From Deltaproteobacteria bacterium (lineage in GTDB: Bacteria > Myxococcota_A > Polyangia > JAAYKL01), in NCBI GenBank assembly GCA_011389755.1, contig JAABTR010000080.1, positions 1 to 20,129 on the forward strand: 20,129 nt of DNA. The letters run 5' to 3'. Position numbers and translations under genes: made by a program. Position 1 is the first letter of the stretch. Each line of letters starts with the position of its first letter. The notes beneath the pieces are model-generated. The model saw only the letters and a list, made by a program, of their open reading frames with translations. It made no database searches and was not told the DNA's origin. Positions 7,170 through 13,920 of this stretch are shown here, in pieces.

Positions 7170-8222
7170 TCAGGGGGTGTCCAGGGCGATGTCGCCGCCC
7201 CGACCACCAAATCGCCTCCGCAGCTCGATGACCGAATCGATAGATCCCAGGACGACGAGGGTGGAATCGGCGGTCAGCTCCGTGCCTGGGCCCGGATTGA
7301 ACGTGTACCTGCCCTCTTTGTCCCTCAGGGCGATCACAAGCACGTCGGCGACCTTGCGGATGTTCGCATCGGCGATCAGCTTGCCCACATAGGGCGATCC
7401 CGCCGGGAGCAAGACCTGCTCGATGCGGACATTCTGCTCGGTATCTCTGAGCATCATGTCCAGGAACTCAACCACCTGGGGCCTTATCATCTCAGAAGCG
7501 ATCCGCATGCCGCCGATGAGGTTCGGCGAGACCACCTGGTCCGCCCCCGCGCGGATCATCTTGGCCGAGGAGTCCTTCTCCGTCGCCCGCGCGATGATCC
7601 GCAAGGCGGGGTTCATCTGCCGGGCCGACAAGATTATGAAGAGGTTGTCCTTGTCGCTCGGCAGCGCCGCGATGAGCCCCTTGGCCTTGTCGACGCCCGC
7701 GATGTGCAAGATGCGGTCCTCGGTGGCGTCTCCGTGGATGAAAAGAGCGTCCTGCCCTCCTGTCAGCTCGCGGATCTCCTCCATTCGCTCCTCGCGCAGC
7801 TCCACCATCACGAACGCCCTGCGACTCGAGACGAGCTCCCGGACCACATGACTGCCCGTGGTGCCCACCCCGCAGACGATGACGTGATCGCGCAGGTTGT
7901 CGATTTTTTTTTGCATGCGTTTTCTCCGTCGCACCTGCCCCATGTCCAGCTCGACCCACAGCGCCACCACCGTCGAGCCGAAGTAGATGAGCGACCCCAT
8001 TCCGAAGAGGATGAGCAGCGACGCGAAGACCCGCATCGGCGTGTCCATGGGGATGACCTCACCGTAACCGACCGTGGATAGGGTGATGATGGTCATGTAG
8101 AGGCAGTCCCAAAGCGAGGCGTTGCCCGCTTCGAGAGCCCAAAAACCGAAAGTGCCGACCGTTATGGTGATGACCACGATGACGGAGGCCTTGGTCAGTC
8201 GCTGCGTTACATGTCCATCCAT
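7170..8222 (-). CDS. Two-helix potassium channel with RCK/TrkA domains
   Basis: The 350-residue product resembles MthK-type ligand-gated K+ channels. A first membrane helix (about 13-30) and a second (about 64-90) flank a pore loop with the selectivity filter TVGYG (50-54). A basic linker (RRRKRMQKK) leads to a Rossmann-type RCK domain with VCGVGTTG (116-123), where the GxGxxG turn binds nucleotide, and an acidic residue closing the next strand (MVELREER). A TrkA-C-type domain fills the C-terminus, including the stretch VRIEQVLLPAGS. The length is close to MthK (336). Ligand and gating cannot be read from sequence. The ATG has no good Shine-Dalgarno site; an in-frame stop lies a few codons upstream, so no longer start is available. 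It is divergent from the tRNA operon and upstream of gcvT. Confidence 0.9.
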   Translation of the reverse strand: MDGHVTQRLTKASVIVVITITVGTFGFWALEAGNASLWDCLYMTIITLSTVGYGEVIPMDTPMRVFASLLILFGMGSLIYFGSTVVALWVELDMGQVRRRKRMQKKIDNLRDHVIVCGVGTTGSHVVRELVSSRRAFVMVELREERMEEIRELTGGQDALFIHGDATEDRILHIAGVDKAKGLIAALPSDKDNLFIILSARQMNPALRIIARATEKDSSAKMIRAGADQVVSPNLIGGMRIASEMIRPQVVEFLDMMLRDTEQNVRIEQVLLPAGSPYVGKLIADANIRKVADVLVIALRDKEGRYTFNPGPGTELTADSTLVVLGSIDSVIELRRRFGGRGGDIALDTP

Positions 8223-8253
8223 GAAGAGAAAAGTGTGCTCGATTGGACTTTAA

Positions 8254-8271
8254 TTGACAATGGGTTGACAA
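8254..8271. repeat. Perfect 7-bp tandem repeat TTGACAA, 11-bp period
   Basis: TTGACAA occurs at 8254-8260 and again at 8265-8271, separated by TGGG. On the other strand this is TTGTCAA-N4-TTGTCAA, the 7-4-7 layout of a PhoB box, facing the K+ channel gene 32 nt away. The right-hand copy also supplies the -35 box of the tRNA promoter, which may fully explain it. Confidence 0.5.
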
Positions 8272-8292
8272 ACCAAAATTCTCGGGTAAAAA
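8265..8292 (+). promoter_or_regulatory. Promoter of the tRNA-Lys/tRNA-Glu operon
   Basis: A perfect -35 box TTGACA (8265-8270) and TAAAAA (8287-8292) are 16 nt apart. Transcription would begin near 8299, about 43 nt before the tRNA-Lys. The position, strength and context suit a stable-RNA promoter. Confidence 0.65.
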
Positions 8293-8341
8293 GCTTGGCT
8301 CATTCGTTGGTCACGCTGACGCGAACCGGCGAATGGAGAAT

Positions 8342-8414
<73 letters not shown>

Positions 8415-8461
8415 CTCGGGCGCAAAGATGAACGAGTCCGGCTTGTCTTGCGCAGATAGAA

Positions 8462-8534
<73 letters not shown>

Positions 8535-8540
8535 CAAAAA

Positions 8541-8570
8541 GCCCGCCTCACATGAGGCGGGCTTTTTTTT
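8541..8570. terminator. Bidirectional Rho-independent terminator
   Basis: GCCCGCCTCA (8541-8550) is perfectly complementary to TGAGGCGGGC (8553-8562), giving a GC-rich stem with a very tight loop, followed by eight T residues (8563-8570) for the rightward tRNA transcript. Five A residues (8536-8540) on the other side give a T tract for leftward transcripts, so it can also end the symporter/phoU-like mRNA whose last gene stops at 8594. Confidence 0.93.
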
Positions 8571-8593
8571 CTCATCCTCAATAAAAAAAGAGG

Positions 8594-9277
8594 CTACTTT
8601 TCTTTTTTCTCGCGCAGATGCTTGGGGCGATGGTCGAGGCGATGGACGGGCAAGACCACCGAAGAGGCGATGTTGGACAGGTGGGCCTGGACGCGCTTTA
8701 GCGTGCGCAAAAAAAGCGTGGTGCAAACGGCCTCTCGGGTGGAGACGTCCGAAGAGACCAGCTCGTCGATCATGGTGTCGAACCGCTTGTTCCACCGGAC
8801 CTCGTCCTGAATGATCTCCGCGGCGAGGGTGTCGTCCTCGGTGTCGAAGGCCTTGATGGTGGCCTCGAAGGTCTCGGTCACGTAGAGAATGAACTCGCTG
8901 AGCTTGCTCGCGAACGCAAGCTCCGACAGGGGGCGCCCCCAGTGAACGGCCGACTCGTAGAGGTTCTTGCAGTGGTCTCCAAGCCGCTCGGCGTCCTTGA
9001 CGATGCTCATCAAAACCAGGGAAGCCACCACCTCCTGACCTGGGTTGAGGGACAAGTGGGTGACGATCTGCTTGCGCAGCTTTCTCTCGAGCTTGTTGAT
9101 TTTGATGTCACCCCGGTAGATCGACTCCTCGATGCTCTTAAGATCGCTGCCATCCCGCATGGCGTCCACCACGCGCGTGAAAAGATCGCGGTCCATCCGG
9201 AGCATCTCGTCAAACACTTTGTATTCATCGGTAAGGGGCGCGTCGCCCTTCCACAGAAAACTGAATTTTTCGAACAT
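8594..9277 (-). CDS. PhoU-domain protein
   Basis: The 227-residue, almost wholly helical protein resembles PhoU, a cytoplasmic regulator of phosphate transporters and of the PhoR/PhoB system. The first three-helix repeat carries the metal-site signature KDAERLGDHCKN (94-105; Glu97, Arg98, Asp101). In the second repeat the equivalent LKRVQAHLSNI (193-203) has Lys for the acidic residue and Ala198 for the aspartate, so the second metal site looks lost. The C-terminal tail is basic (HLREKKEK). It lies 36 nt after the Na+/phosphate symporter on the same strand and just before a terminator. Bacterial NptA-type symporters often carry a PhoU domain fused to their C-terminus; here it is a separate protein, so control of the symporter is the likely job. 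Confidence 0.88.
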   Translation of the reverse strand: MFEKFSFLWKGDAPLTDEYKVFDEMLRMDRDLFTRVVDAMRDGSDLKSIEESIYRGDIKINKLERKLRKQIVTHLSLNPGQEVVASLVLMSIVKDAERLGDHCKNLYESAVHWGRPLSELAFASKLSEFILYVTETFEATIKAFDTEDDTLAAEIIQDEVRWNKRFDTMIDELVSSDVSTREAVCTTLFLRTLKRVQAHLSNIASSVVLPVHRLDHRPKHLREKKEK

Positions 9278-9313
9278 TGCTACCTCTTCTTTGGGGCTGT
9301 GTCGGATCGAGCC

Positions 9314-10513
9314 TCAGGTAAAAAGGACCGCGAGTCCCGGTACCAAAAAGTACACGACGAGGATAAACGCCGGCGCAAACATCCTGTTCCTGACAACCGC
9401 GAGGGACAAGATTTCGGCAAAATACATCGGTATACGCCGCATCTGGGGGATCGGATAAAAGAGCAAAATCCCGCTCAGGTTGAACATCATATGAGCTAAA
9501 GCGATGGTCAGCGCCTCGGGCTGCCCCGTGGCGAGCGAGGCCAAAAGCGCCGTCACCGTGGTCCCCACGTTGGCCCCCAGGGCGACCGGAAAGACCTGCC
9601 GAAGCGACATGACCCCGGCCGCCGCCATGGGAATCATCAAGGAGGTCGTCACCGAGCTCGACTGTACGATGACGGTGAAGAAGAGCCCTATCAATATTGC
9701 CAAGACACCGCTGCGCCCCACTGACCGCTCAAAGAATCGCTCGAGCTTGGACAAGACGAGGGCCTTGAGGAGCTTGGACAGGAAAATGAGGCTGACGATC
9801 AACAAGACTGCCCCGACCCCAACGACGAGGGCGCCGGTGAGCATCTTGGACAGCTCCAGCGCCTCGACGCCGCTCACGATAGCCCCGCAAATGGGCTTGG
9901 TGACCATCTTCAGCGGGCTCTTGAACTCCAGCCCGGAGGTGCTGGTGAGGGCGCCGGCCAGGGCGTGGGAGCTCTTCGACAAGAAACCGGTCATCAGCTC
10001 GACGGGCAACAAAACCACCACCGTCAAGAGGTTGAACAGGTCGTGCACCGTCCCGGCGGCGAAGGCCCGCTTGAACTCGTGCTTGCGGGTCACGTGACCC
10101 AAGGAGACCAAAGTGGAGGTCACGGCGGTGCCCATGTTGCTGCCCATGACCACGGGGATGGCGTTGTCGACGGTGATCGTGCCGGCGGCCACGAAGGCCA
10201 CCACCATCGACGTGGTCGTGCTCGAGCTCTGTATGAGCGCCGTGGCGAGGACGCCGACAAAGAGCCCCACGAAAGGATTGGAGGTGGTCTCGATGAGGGC
10301 TTGGGCGAAGTCCTTTCCGAAGACCTTGAAGCCCGCTCCCATCAGGCCGATGCTGAGCAAAAAGGCGTACAGCACCCCGAGGATGAGGGCCGCTCTAAAC
10401 AGCGTCAGGGTCAAAGGCGTCTTGACCTCGCCTCGCAGCGCTGCCTCTGGGACGCTCGAAACGGATGCTTGGCTTTCCATCTTCAAAATTTCCTGATTCC
10501 CGGTTGAGCTCAT
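9314..10513 (-). CDS. Na+/phosphate symporter (NptA/SLC34 type)
   Basis: This inner-membrane protein of 399 residues should import phosphate with sodium. It shows the two inverted repeats of the family, each with a QSSS motif: IQSSSTTTS (94-102) and VQSSSVTTS (283-291). Each is followed by a glycine-rich element, GSNMGTAVTS and GANVGTTVTA. Hydrophobic segments cover nearly the whole length from about residue 34. The C-terminus ends right after the last helix, without the cytoplasmic PhoU domain many homologues carry; a separate PhoU-domain gene follows. The start is uncertain: ATG 10513 has GGAGGA about 11 nt upstream, while ATG 10480 (Met12) has AGGA about 9 nt upstream. A Pho-box-like repeat lies 65 nt before the first start. 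Confidence 0.93.
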   Translation of the reverse strand: MSSTGNQEILKMESQASVSSVPEAALRGEVKTPLTLTLFRAALILGVLYAFLLSIGLMGAGFKVFGKDFAQALIETTSNPFVGLFVGVLATALIQSSSTTTSMVVAFVAAGTITVDNAIPVVMGSNMGTAVTSTLVSLGHVTRKHEFKRAFAAGTVHDLFNLLTVVVLLPVELMTGFLSKSSHALAGALTSTSGLEFKSPLKMVTKPICGAIVSGVEALELSKMLTGALVVGVGAVLLIVSLIFLSKLLKALVLSKLERFFERSVGRSGVLAILIGLFFTVIVQSSSVTTSLMIPMAAAGVMSLRQVFPVALGANVGTTVTALLASLATGQPEALTIALAHMMFNLSGILLFYPIPQMRRIPMYFAEILSLAVVRNRMFAPAFILVVYFLVPGLAVLFT

Positions 10514-10561
10514 GATGTCACGCGTCCTCCGCTTCAGTTTCGACGCGTTCGAATTACCAAA

Positions 10562-10595
10562 ATCTGAAGAAGAAACTGTGACGTTTGTGTGACAT
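10562..10595 (-). promoter_or_regulatory. Candidate Pho box and promoter of the Na+/phosphate symporter gene
   Basis: Leftward, ATGTCAC (10589-10595), ACAA, then ACGTCAC (10578-10584) form an 18-nt 7-4-7 repeat like the PhoB box (consensus CTGTCAT-N4-CTGTCAT). Ten nt further, the spacing used in E. coli phoA, is TCAGAT (10562-10567), a weak -10 box. The site is between the radical SAM gene and the symporter gene it would control. Confidence 0.5.
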
Positions 10596-10619
10596 TCGCA
10601 ACTCGGAGGCCTGGCTTCG

Positions 10620-11495
10620 TCACAGCCCCCTCAAAAATTCGGGGCGCAGCCTCCCCTCGCCGCGCAAAGCTTCGTCGATCTGGCCCAAGAGCGCATCTTT
10701 GTCTCGAGATAACTCTCCGGCCAGGGCGAGATAGTTCGAGGCGTGGTTCGAGCGAAAGGTGATCCCATCGGCGTGCATGGCCGCTATCATCTCGCGGCAC
10801 TCGGCGAGGATCTCCGCGGGCTCGAGCATGCGCCAGGCCGGGTCGCCGAAGGCCTGCGCAAAAGACGGAGACCTGGGCGCCAGCATCAGCGTGAGGGCCG
10901 AGGCGTACCTAGGAGATATGGCGTCGAGCAGCGCCGCTGTGTTGCGCGCGTGTTTTTTGGAGAGCCGCGGCCCCCCGAGCCCCAGGATCACCGTGATCGA
11001 GAGATCTATGCCGGCCTCTTGAGGCTTGCGACACAGCTCGATCATCTCCTGCGCGGTCACACCTTTGTCGATGCGGCAGAGCACCTCGTCGTCGCCAGAT
11101 TCGGCTCCGATGTAGAGCATCTGAAGACCGGCCTGTTTCAGCCGGGAAAGCTCCAGGGTGGTCTTGTTGCGAAAGTTTTTGGGCCCGGCATATGCGGTGA
11201 CGCGCTCGAGGTCCGGCAGCTCGGCGCGCAGCTTGTTCAAGATGCGCTCGAGCTTGGAGACCGAGAGCACCAGCGCATCGCCGTCCGCCAAAAAGACCCT
11301 CCGGACATGGGGGAGGTTCGCCCCGGCCCATTCGATCTCCGCGAACAGCTCGCTCTGCTTTTTCACGCGGAACCGCTTGCTCCTATAGTTCACACAAAAC
11401 GCGCAGCGGTTGTGGGAGCAGCCTATGGTCGCCTGCAAAATGAGGGAGCGCGCCTCGGAAGGCGGCCGGTACAGAGGCTCGTCGTAGTGAATCAT
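10620..11495 (-). CDS. Radical SAM protein with CX4CX2C cluster motif
   Basis: The 291-residue protein belongs to the radical SAM superfamily; substrate unknown. Its iron-sulfur cysteines are Cys26, Cys31 and Cys34 in GCSHNRCAFC, spaced CX4CX2C rather than the usual CX3CX2C. I recall this spacing as shared by a family of bacterial radical SAM proteins with the same flanking sequences, so it is probably not an error. Further motifs are VFLADGDAL, near the usual SAM-contact strand, and YIGAESGDDEVLCRIDKG, typical of Elp3/HemN-like radical SAM barrels, then VILGLGG. No B12-binding or SPASM domain is present; the chain ends soon after the barrel. It lies 9 nt after the aminotransferase gene on the same strand, so they are co-transcribed. 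Confidence 0.88.
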   Translation of the reverse strand: MIHYDEPLYRPPSEARSLILQATIGCSHNRCAFCVNYRSKRFRVKKQSELFAEIEWAGANLPHVRRVFLADGDALVLSVSKLERILNKLRAELPDLERVTAYAGPKNFRNKTTLELSRLKQAGLQMLYIGAESGDDEVLCRIDKGVTAQEMIELCRKPQEAGIDLSITVILGLGGPRLSKKHARNTAALLDAISPRYASALTLMLAPRSPSFAQAFGDPAWRMLEPAEILAECREMIAAMHADGITFRSNHASNYLALAGELSRDKDALLGQIDEALRGEGRLRPEFLRGL

Positions 11496-11504
11496 GGGAC
11501 CTTC

Positions 11505-12701
11505 CTAGGTCGAGGGGGCACGATTTTTGAACTCCTTGATGGCCGCTTCGAACGCGGGCAGAGCGCCTTCGATGAGGTCGTCGTTGACGCAGTAGGAGAT
11601 GCGGAAGTACCCGGGCATCCCGAAGCCCGTGCCCGGGACCACGAGGACCCGGTGCTCCTTGAGCTTTTCGATAAAGGCGATGTCGTCGCCTCCGGGCGCC
11701 TTGGGGAAGATGTAAAAGGCCCCCGCGGGGTAAGGCAGGGAGTAGCCCATGCGGGTCAGCTCGCCGTACAGCCTGTCGCGCTTGCGCCGATACCAGTCCA
11801 AGTCGATGGTCTCGTTTTGCACCGTGGCCACCACCCTCTGCATCAGCGCCGGGGCGTTGACGTAGCCCAGGGTCCTGTTGCAGAAAGCCGCCGCCTCGAA
11901 GACCCGCGCGGGATCGGCGCACCGGGGGGAGATCGCCAAGAAGCCGATCCGCTCGCCGGGGATCCCCAGGTCCTTCGAGTGGCTCGTGCCCATCAGGGTG
12001 TTTTCGTAAGCCTCGAACGCGCTGGTGCACTTGTCCATGTCATAGACGAGCTTGCGGTAGGGCGCGTCGTCGATGAGGAAGATGGGGCGCTCGCGCCCCT
12101 TGGAGTGCCGTCGCAGAATATCGCCGAGCTTGTCCAGCGTCTTCTGAGCGTAGACGACCCCCGTCGGGTTGTTGGGGTTGTTGATGAGGACCACCTGTGT
12201 CTTGTCGGTGATCTTCTCCTCTATGGCCTCGGGTGACAGGTCGAAACTCGACTTGGCGTTGGCCAACACGAAGTTGCCCGCGTGGTTTTCGACGTAGAAG
12301 CGGTACTCGACGAAGTAGGGCGCCACCGCGATCACCTCGTCGCCGGGATCGATGAGGGTCTTGAGCGCCGTGTTGATGGCGCCGCCCGCACCGACGGTCA
12401 TGACGATGTTGTCCTGCGTGAAGGTGACGTCGTGGTCGGCGCTGAGCGACTCGGCGACCGCTCGGCGGGTCTCGGGGTAGCCCACATTGGCCATGTACTT
12501 GTGCCGGCCGTGGGTCGTCTCGGCCGCCATGGTCGCGAGCGCCTCGGCGAACTTGGCGGGCGGCTCCAGGTCGGGGTTTCCGATGGAGAAATCGTAGACC
12601 GGCCCTCCACCTTCGCGCTTCATCTGTTGTCCCTCTTCGAACAGCTTGCGGATCCAGGAAGCTTTACTCAGATAGCGTGCGACTTGTTTCGATATGGGCA
12701 T
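11505..12701 (-). CDS. PLP-dependent class I aminotransferase
   Basis: This is a fold-type I aminotransferase of 398 residues. Motifs include the cofactor segment GAGGAIN (104-110), NNPNNPTG (174-181), the acidic pair DD (211-212) before AYPYR-like APYRK, the Schiff-base lysine Lys243 in SHSKDL, and GERIGF (249-254). Asp or Ala/Glu-type amino donors are usual in this family, but substrate cannot be assigned. I chose the ATG at 12701, which has AAAGGA about 7 nt upstream; an earlier ATG at 12776 would add 25 basic residues unlike the family and run into the thioesterase gene. It sits 25 nt after that gene and 9 nt before the radical SAM gene, in a leftward operon. The grouping does not point to a known pathway. 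Confidence 0.9.
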   Translation of the reverse strand: MPISKQVARYLSKASWIRKLFEEGQQMKREGGGPVYDFSIGNPDLEPPAKFAEALATMAAETTHGRHKYMANVGYPETRRAVAESLSADHDVTFTQDNIVMTVGAGGAINTALKTLIDPGDEVIAVAPYFVEYRFYVENHAGNFVLANAKSSFDLSPEAIEEKITDKTQVVLINNPNNPTGVVYAQKTLDKLGDILRRHSKGRERPIFLIDDAPYRKLVYDMDKCTSAFEAYENTLMGTSHSKDLGIPGERIGFLAISPRCADPARVFEAAAFCNRTLGYVNAPALMQRVVATVQNETIDLDWYRRKRDRLYGELTRMGYSLPYPAGAFYIFPKAPGGDDIAFIEKLKEHRVLVVPGTGFGMPGYFRISYCVNDDLIEGALPAFEAAIKEFKNRAPST

Positions 12702-12726
12702 GTGTCGTCCTTTCGCGAGAGGGATC

Positions 12727-13188
12727 TCACAGTACAGCCGATGCAGCCGTCGGATCCACCGTAACTTCTTTTGCAAGCGCCGTCTTTAGGGAAGTGGGCA
12801 GGCGCATCAGGCCCTCGCCCAGGCGCACCGCCGCGTGCTGGGTGTACCCCTGCACCAGCACCCTCTCGCCGCGGCAGATGGAGTAGTCGAAGCGCACCTG
12901 GGCTCGCCCGACCTCTCCAACCCAAGCCGCGATCTCGATGATATCGTCGTAGAGGGCCGGCTGAAAATAACTCAGATGGGCCTCCACCACCGGCAGCTGC
13001 ACTCCCTGCTCCTCCATGGCCAGGTAAGTGACACCCCGGACCCGCATGAAATCGCCTCGGGCCGCCTCGAACCAGCGCATGTAGGTGGCGTGGTAAACCA
13101 CGCCCATGCGATCGGTGTCCGCATACAGAACCCGCGCTCGGGTCAACGAGTGATTTCGGGCAACGGCTCTCGGTGTTCTTCTTTTCAT
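12727..13188 (-). CDS. YbgC/FadM-type acyl-CoA thioesterase (hotdog fold)
   Basis: The 153-residue product is a single hotdog domain of the 4-hydroxybenzoyl-CoA/YbgC thioesterase family, which hydrolyses acyl-CoA thioesters in the cytoplasm. The signature YADTDRMGVVYHATYMRWFE (22-41) contains the catalytic aspartate (Asp26) and the GVVYH turn. The conserved LSYFQPALYDD region follows. The basic first 15 residues are longer than in typical family members, and the ATG at 13188 has no clear Shine-Dalgarno site; instead a hairpin-forming repeat lies immediately upstream. A TTG at codon 15 is a possible alternative start. It is the first gene of the leftward thioesterase-aminotransferase-radical SAM operon and is divergent from the zinc-ribbon gene. 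YbgC proteins often work with the Tol-Pal envelope system, but no tol gene is here. Confidence 0.88.
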   Translation of the reverse strand: MKRRTPRAVARNHSLTRARVLYADTDRMGVVYHATYMRWFEAARGDFMRVRGVTYLAMEEQGVQLPVVEAHLSYFQPALYDDIIEIAAWVGEVGRAQVRFDYSICRGERVLVQGYTQHAAVRLGEGLMRLPTSLKTALAKEVTVDPTAASAVL

Positions 13189-13227
13189 ATCAAAGCCCGA
13201 ATATCAAAAGGCTCGGCTTCGGGCAAC
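13155..13227. repeat. 10-bp direct repeats TTCGGGCAAC with an inverted copy between
   Basis: TTCGGGCAAC occurs at 13155-13164, inside the first codons of the thioesterase gene, and again at 13218-13227, upstream of it. The inverted core GCCCGAA lies at 13195-13201. The inverted copy and the second direct copy could form a 7-bp hairpin directly before the thioesterase start codon, where a ribosome site would be expected. Confidence 0.5.
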
Positions 13228-13264
13228 TCGTTAAAGTTTCTTGGCGAGCCTTCGTCAAAATGTC

Positions 13265-13293
13265 TTGCATGTCGGTCAGAGGCGAAAAATAAC
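13265..13293 (+). promoter_or_regulatory. Possible promoter of the envelope operon
   Basis: Rightward TTGCAT (13265-13270) and AATAAC (13288-13293) are 17 nt apart. Transcription would start near 13300, about 54 nt before the zinc-ribbon gene. A second candidate (TTGCCC 13309, GATAAC 13331) would place the start on the ribosome site and is less likely. Confidence 0.38.
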
Positions 13294-13353
13294 CGGCATC
13301 CGTGTATGTTGCCCAAAAGAGGCCAAGCGGGATAACGTGCAGGACTCAAAAAG

Positions 13354-13920
13354 ATGAAAAATGCCGAGACCAAAGCCTGTCGCAAGTGCCGATCACCCAA
13401 CCCGGCGAGCAACCAGTACTGTCGCAAGTGCGGGGCACCGCTGCGGGTCACGACCACGATGATCTCGGCCCAGAGGCGCCCGGTGATGCCGCGGGTTGCC
13501 GGGTTCCGGTGGAGCCTCGTGCCGCTGACCGCCGCCGCGATGATGGGATTGTCCGCTGTCTTGTCGGCCGGCGCCTTGGCCCTTTTGTGGGTTCTGGGCG
13601 CGGCCGTGCCCGGGTTCGGAAGCGGCTCGAGCCTGGCCGACTACACCGGCCGCTTCTGGGGGGTGTCCCTGACCCTGGCCGCCGTCCACATCGCCGCCGT
13701 CGGGATCGCCTCGGGGACGCTGTCTTGGATATCCAGGCAGCCCCGGGCGCCCGAGTCGGTGCTCGCGGCGATCCTGGTCCAGGTGCTCGCGACTGTGTTA
13801 GCATCTGCGGTCGCCACCGACGCCGTGTGGATAGGTGGCGCGCTGACGATCCCCGTCGTGCTGGCTGCCTATGCTGGCGGCCGGCTCGCCGGCGCGTCCT
13901 TCGGAGATTTCGACGAATGA
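13354..13920 (+). CDS. Zinc-ribbon membrane protein, unknown function
   Basis: The 188-residue protein opens with a short cytoplasmic zinc ribbon: four cysteines in two CxxC pairs (Cys9/Cys12 and Cys23/Cys26) followed by GAPL, the usual ribbon end. About four hydrophobic segments follow, near residues 52-80, 100-120, 132-152 and 156-178, and a short acidic tail (FGDFDE). There is no enzyme motif. AGGA lies about 9 nt before the ATG. The stop overlaps the ATG of the Omp85-type gene (ATGA), so it appears to be the first gene of the envelope operon and translationally coupled to the second. Such zinc-ribbon membrane proteins are common and mostly uncharacterised; I cannot assign a function beyond a possible role in the envelope operon. 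Confidence 0.8.
   Translation: MKNAETKACRKCRSPNPASNQYCRKCGAPLRVTTTMISAQRRPVMPRVAGFRWSLVPLTAAAMMGLSAVLSAGALALLWVLGAAVPGFGSGSSLADYTGRFWGVSLTLAAVHIAAVGIASGTLSWISRQPRAPESVLAAILVQVLATVLASAVATDAVWIGGALTIPVVLAAYAGGRLAGASFGDFDE

Noticed and set aside
12702..12776. Longer aminotransferase start
   Set aside because: The extra 25 residues are basic, overlap the thioesterase gene, and the ATG at 12701 has a proper ribosome site.
13302..13916. N-terminal extension of the Omp85 gene
   Set aside because: It is a shadow of the zinc-ribbon gene; a signal peptide appears only after the ATG at 13917 or 13962.
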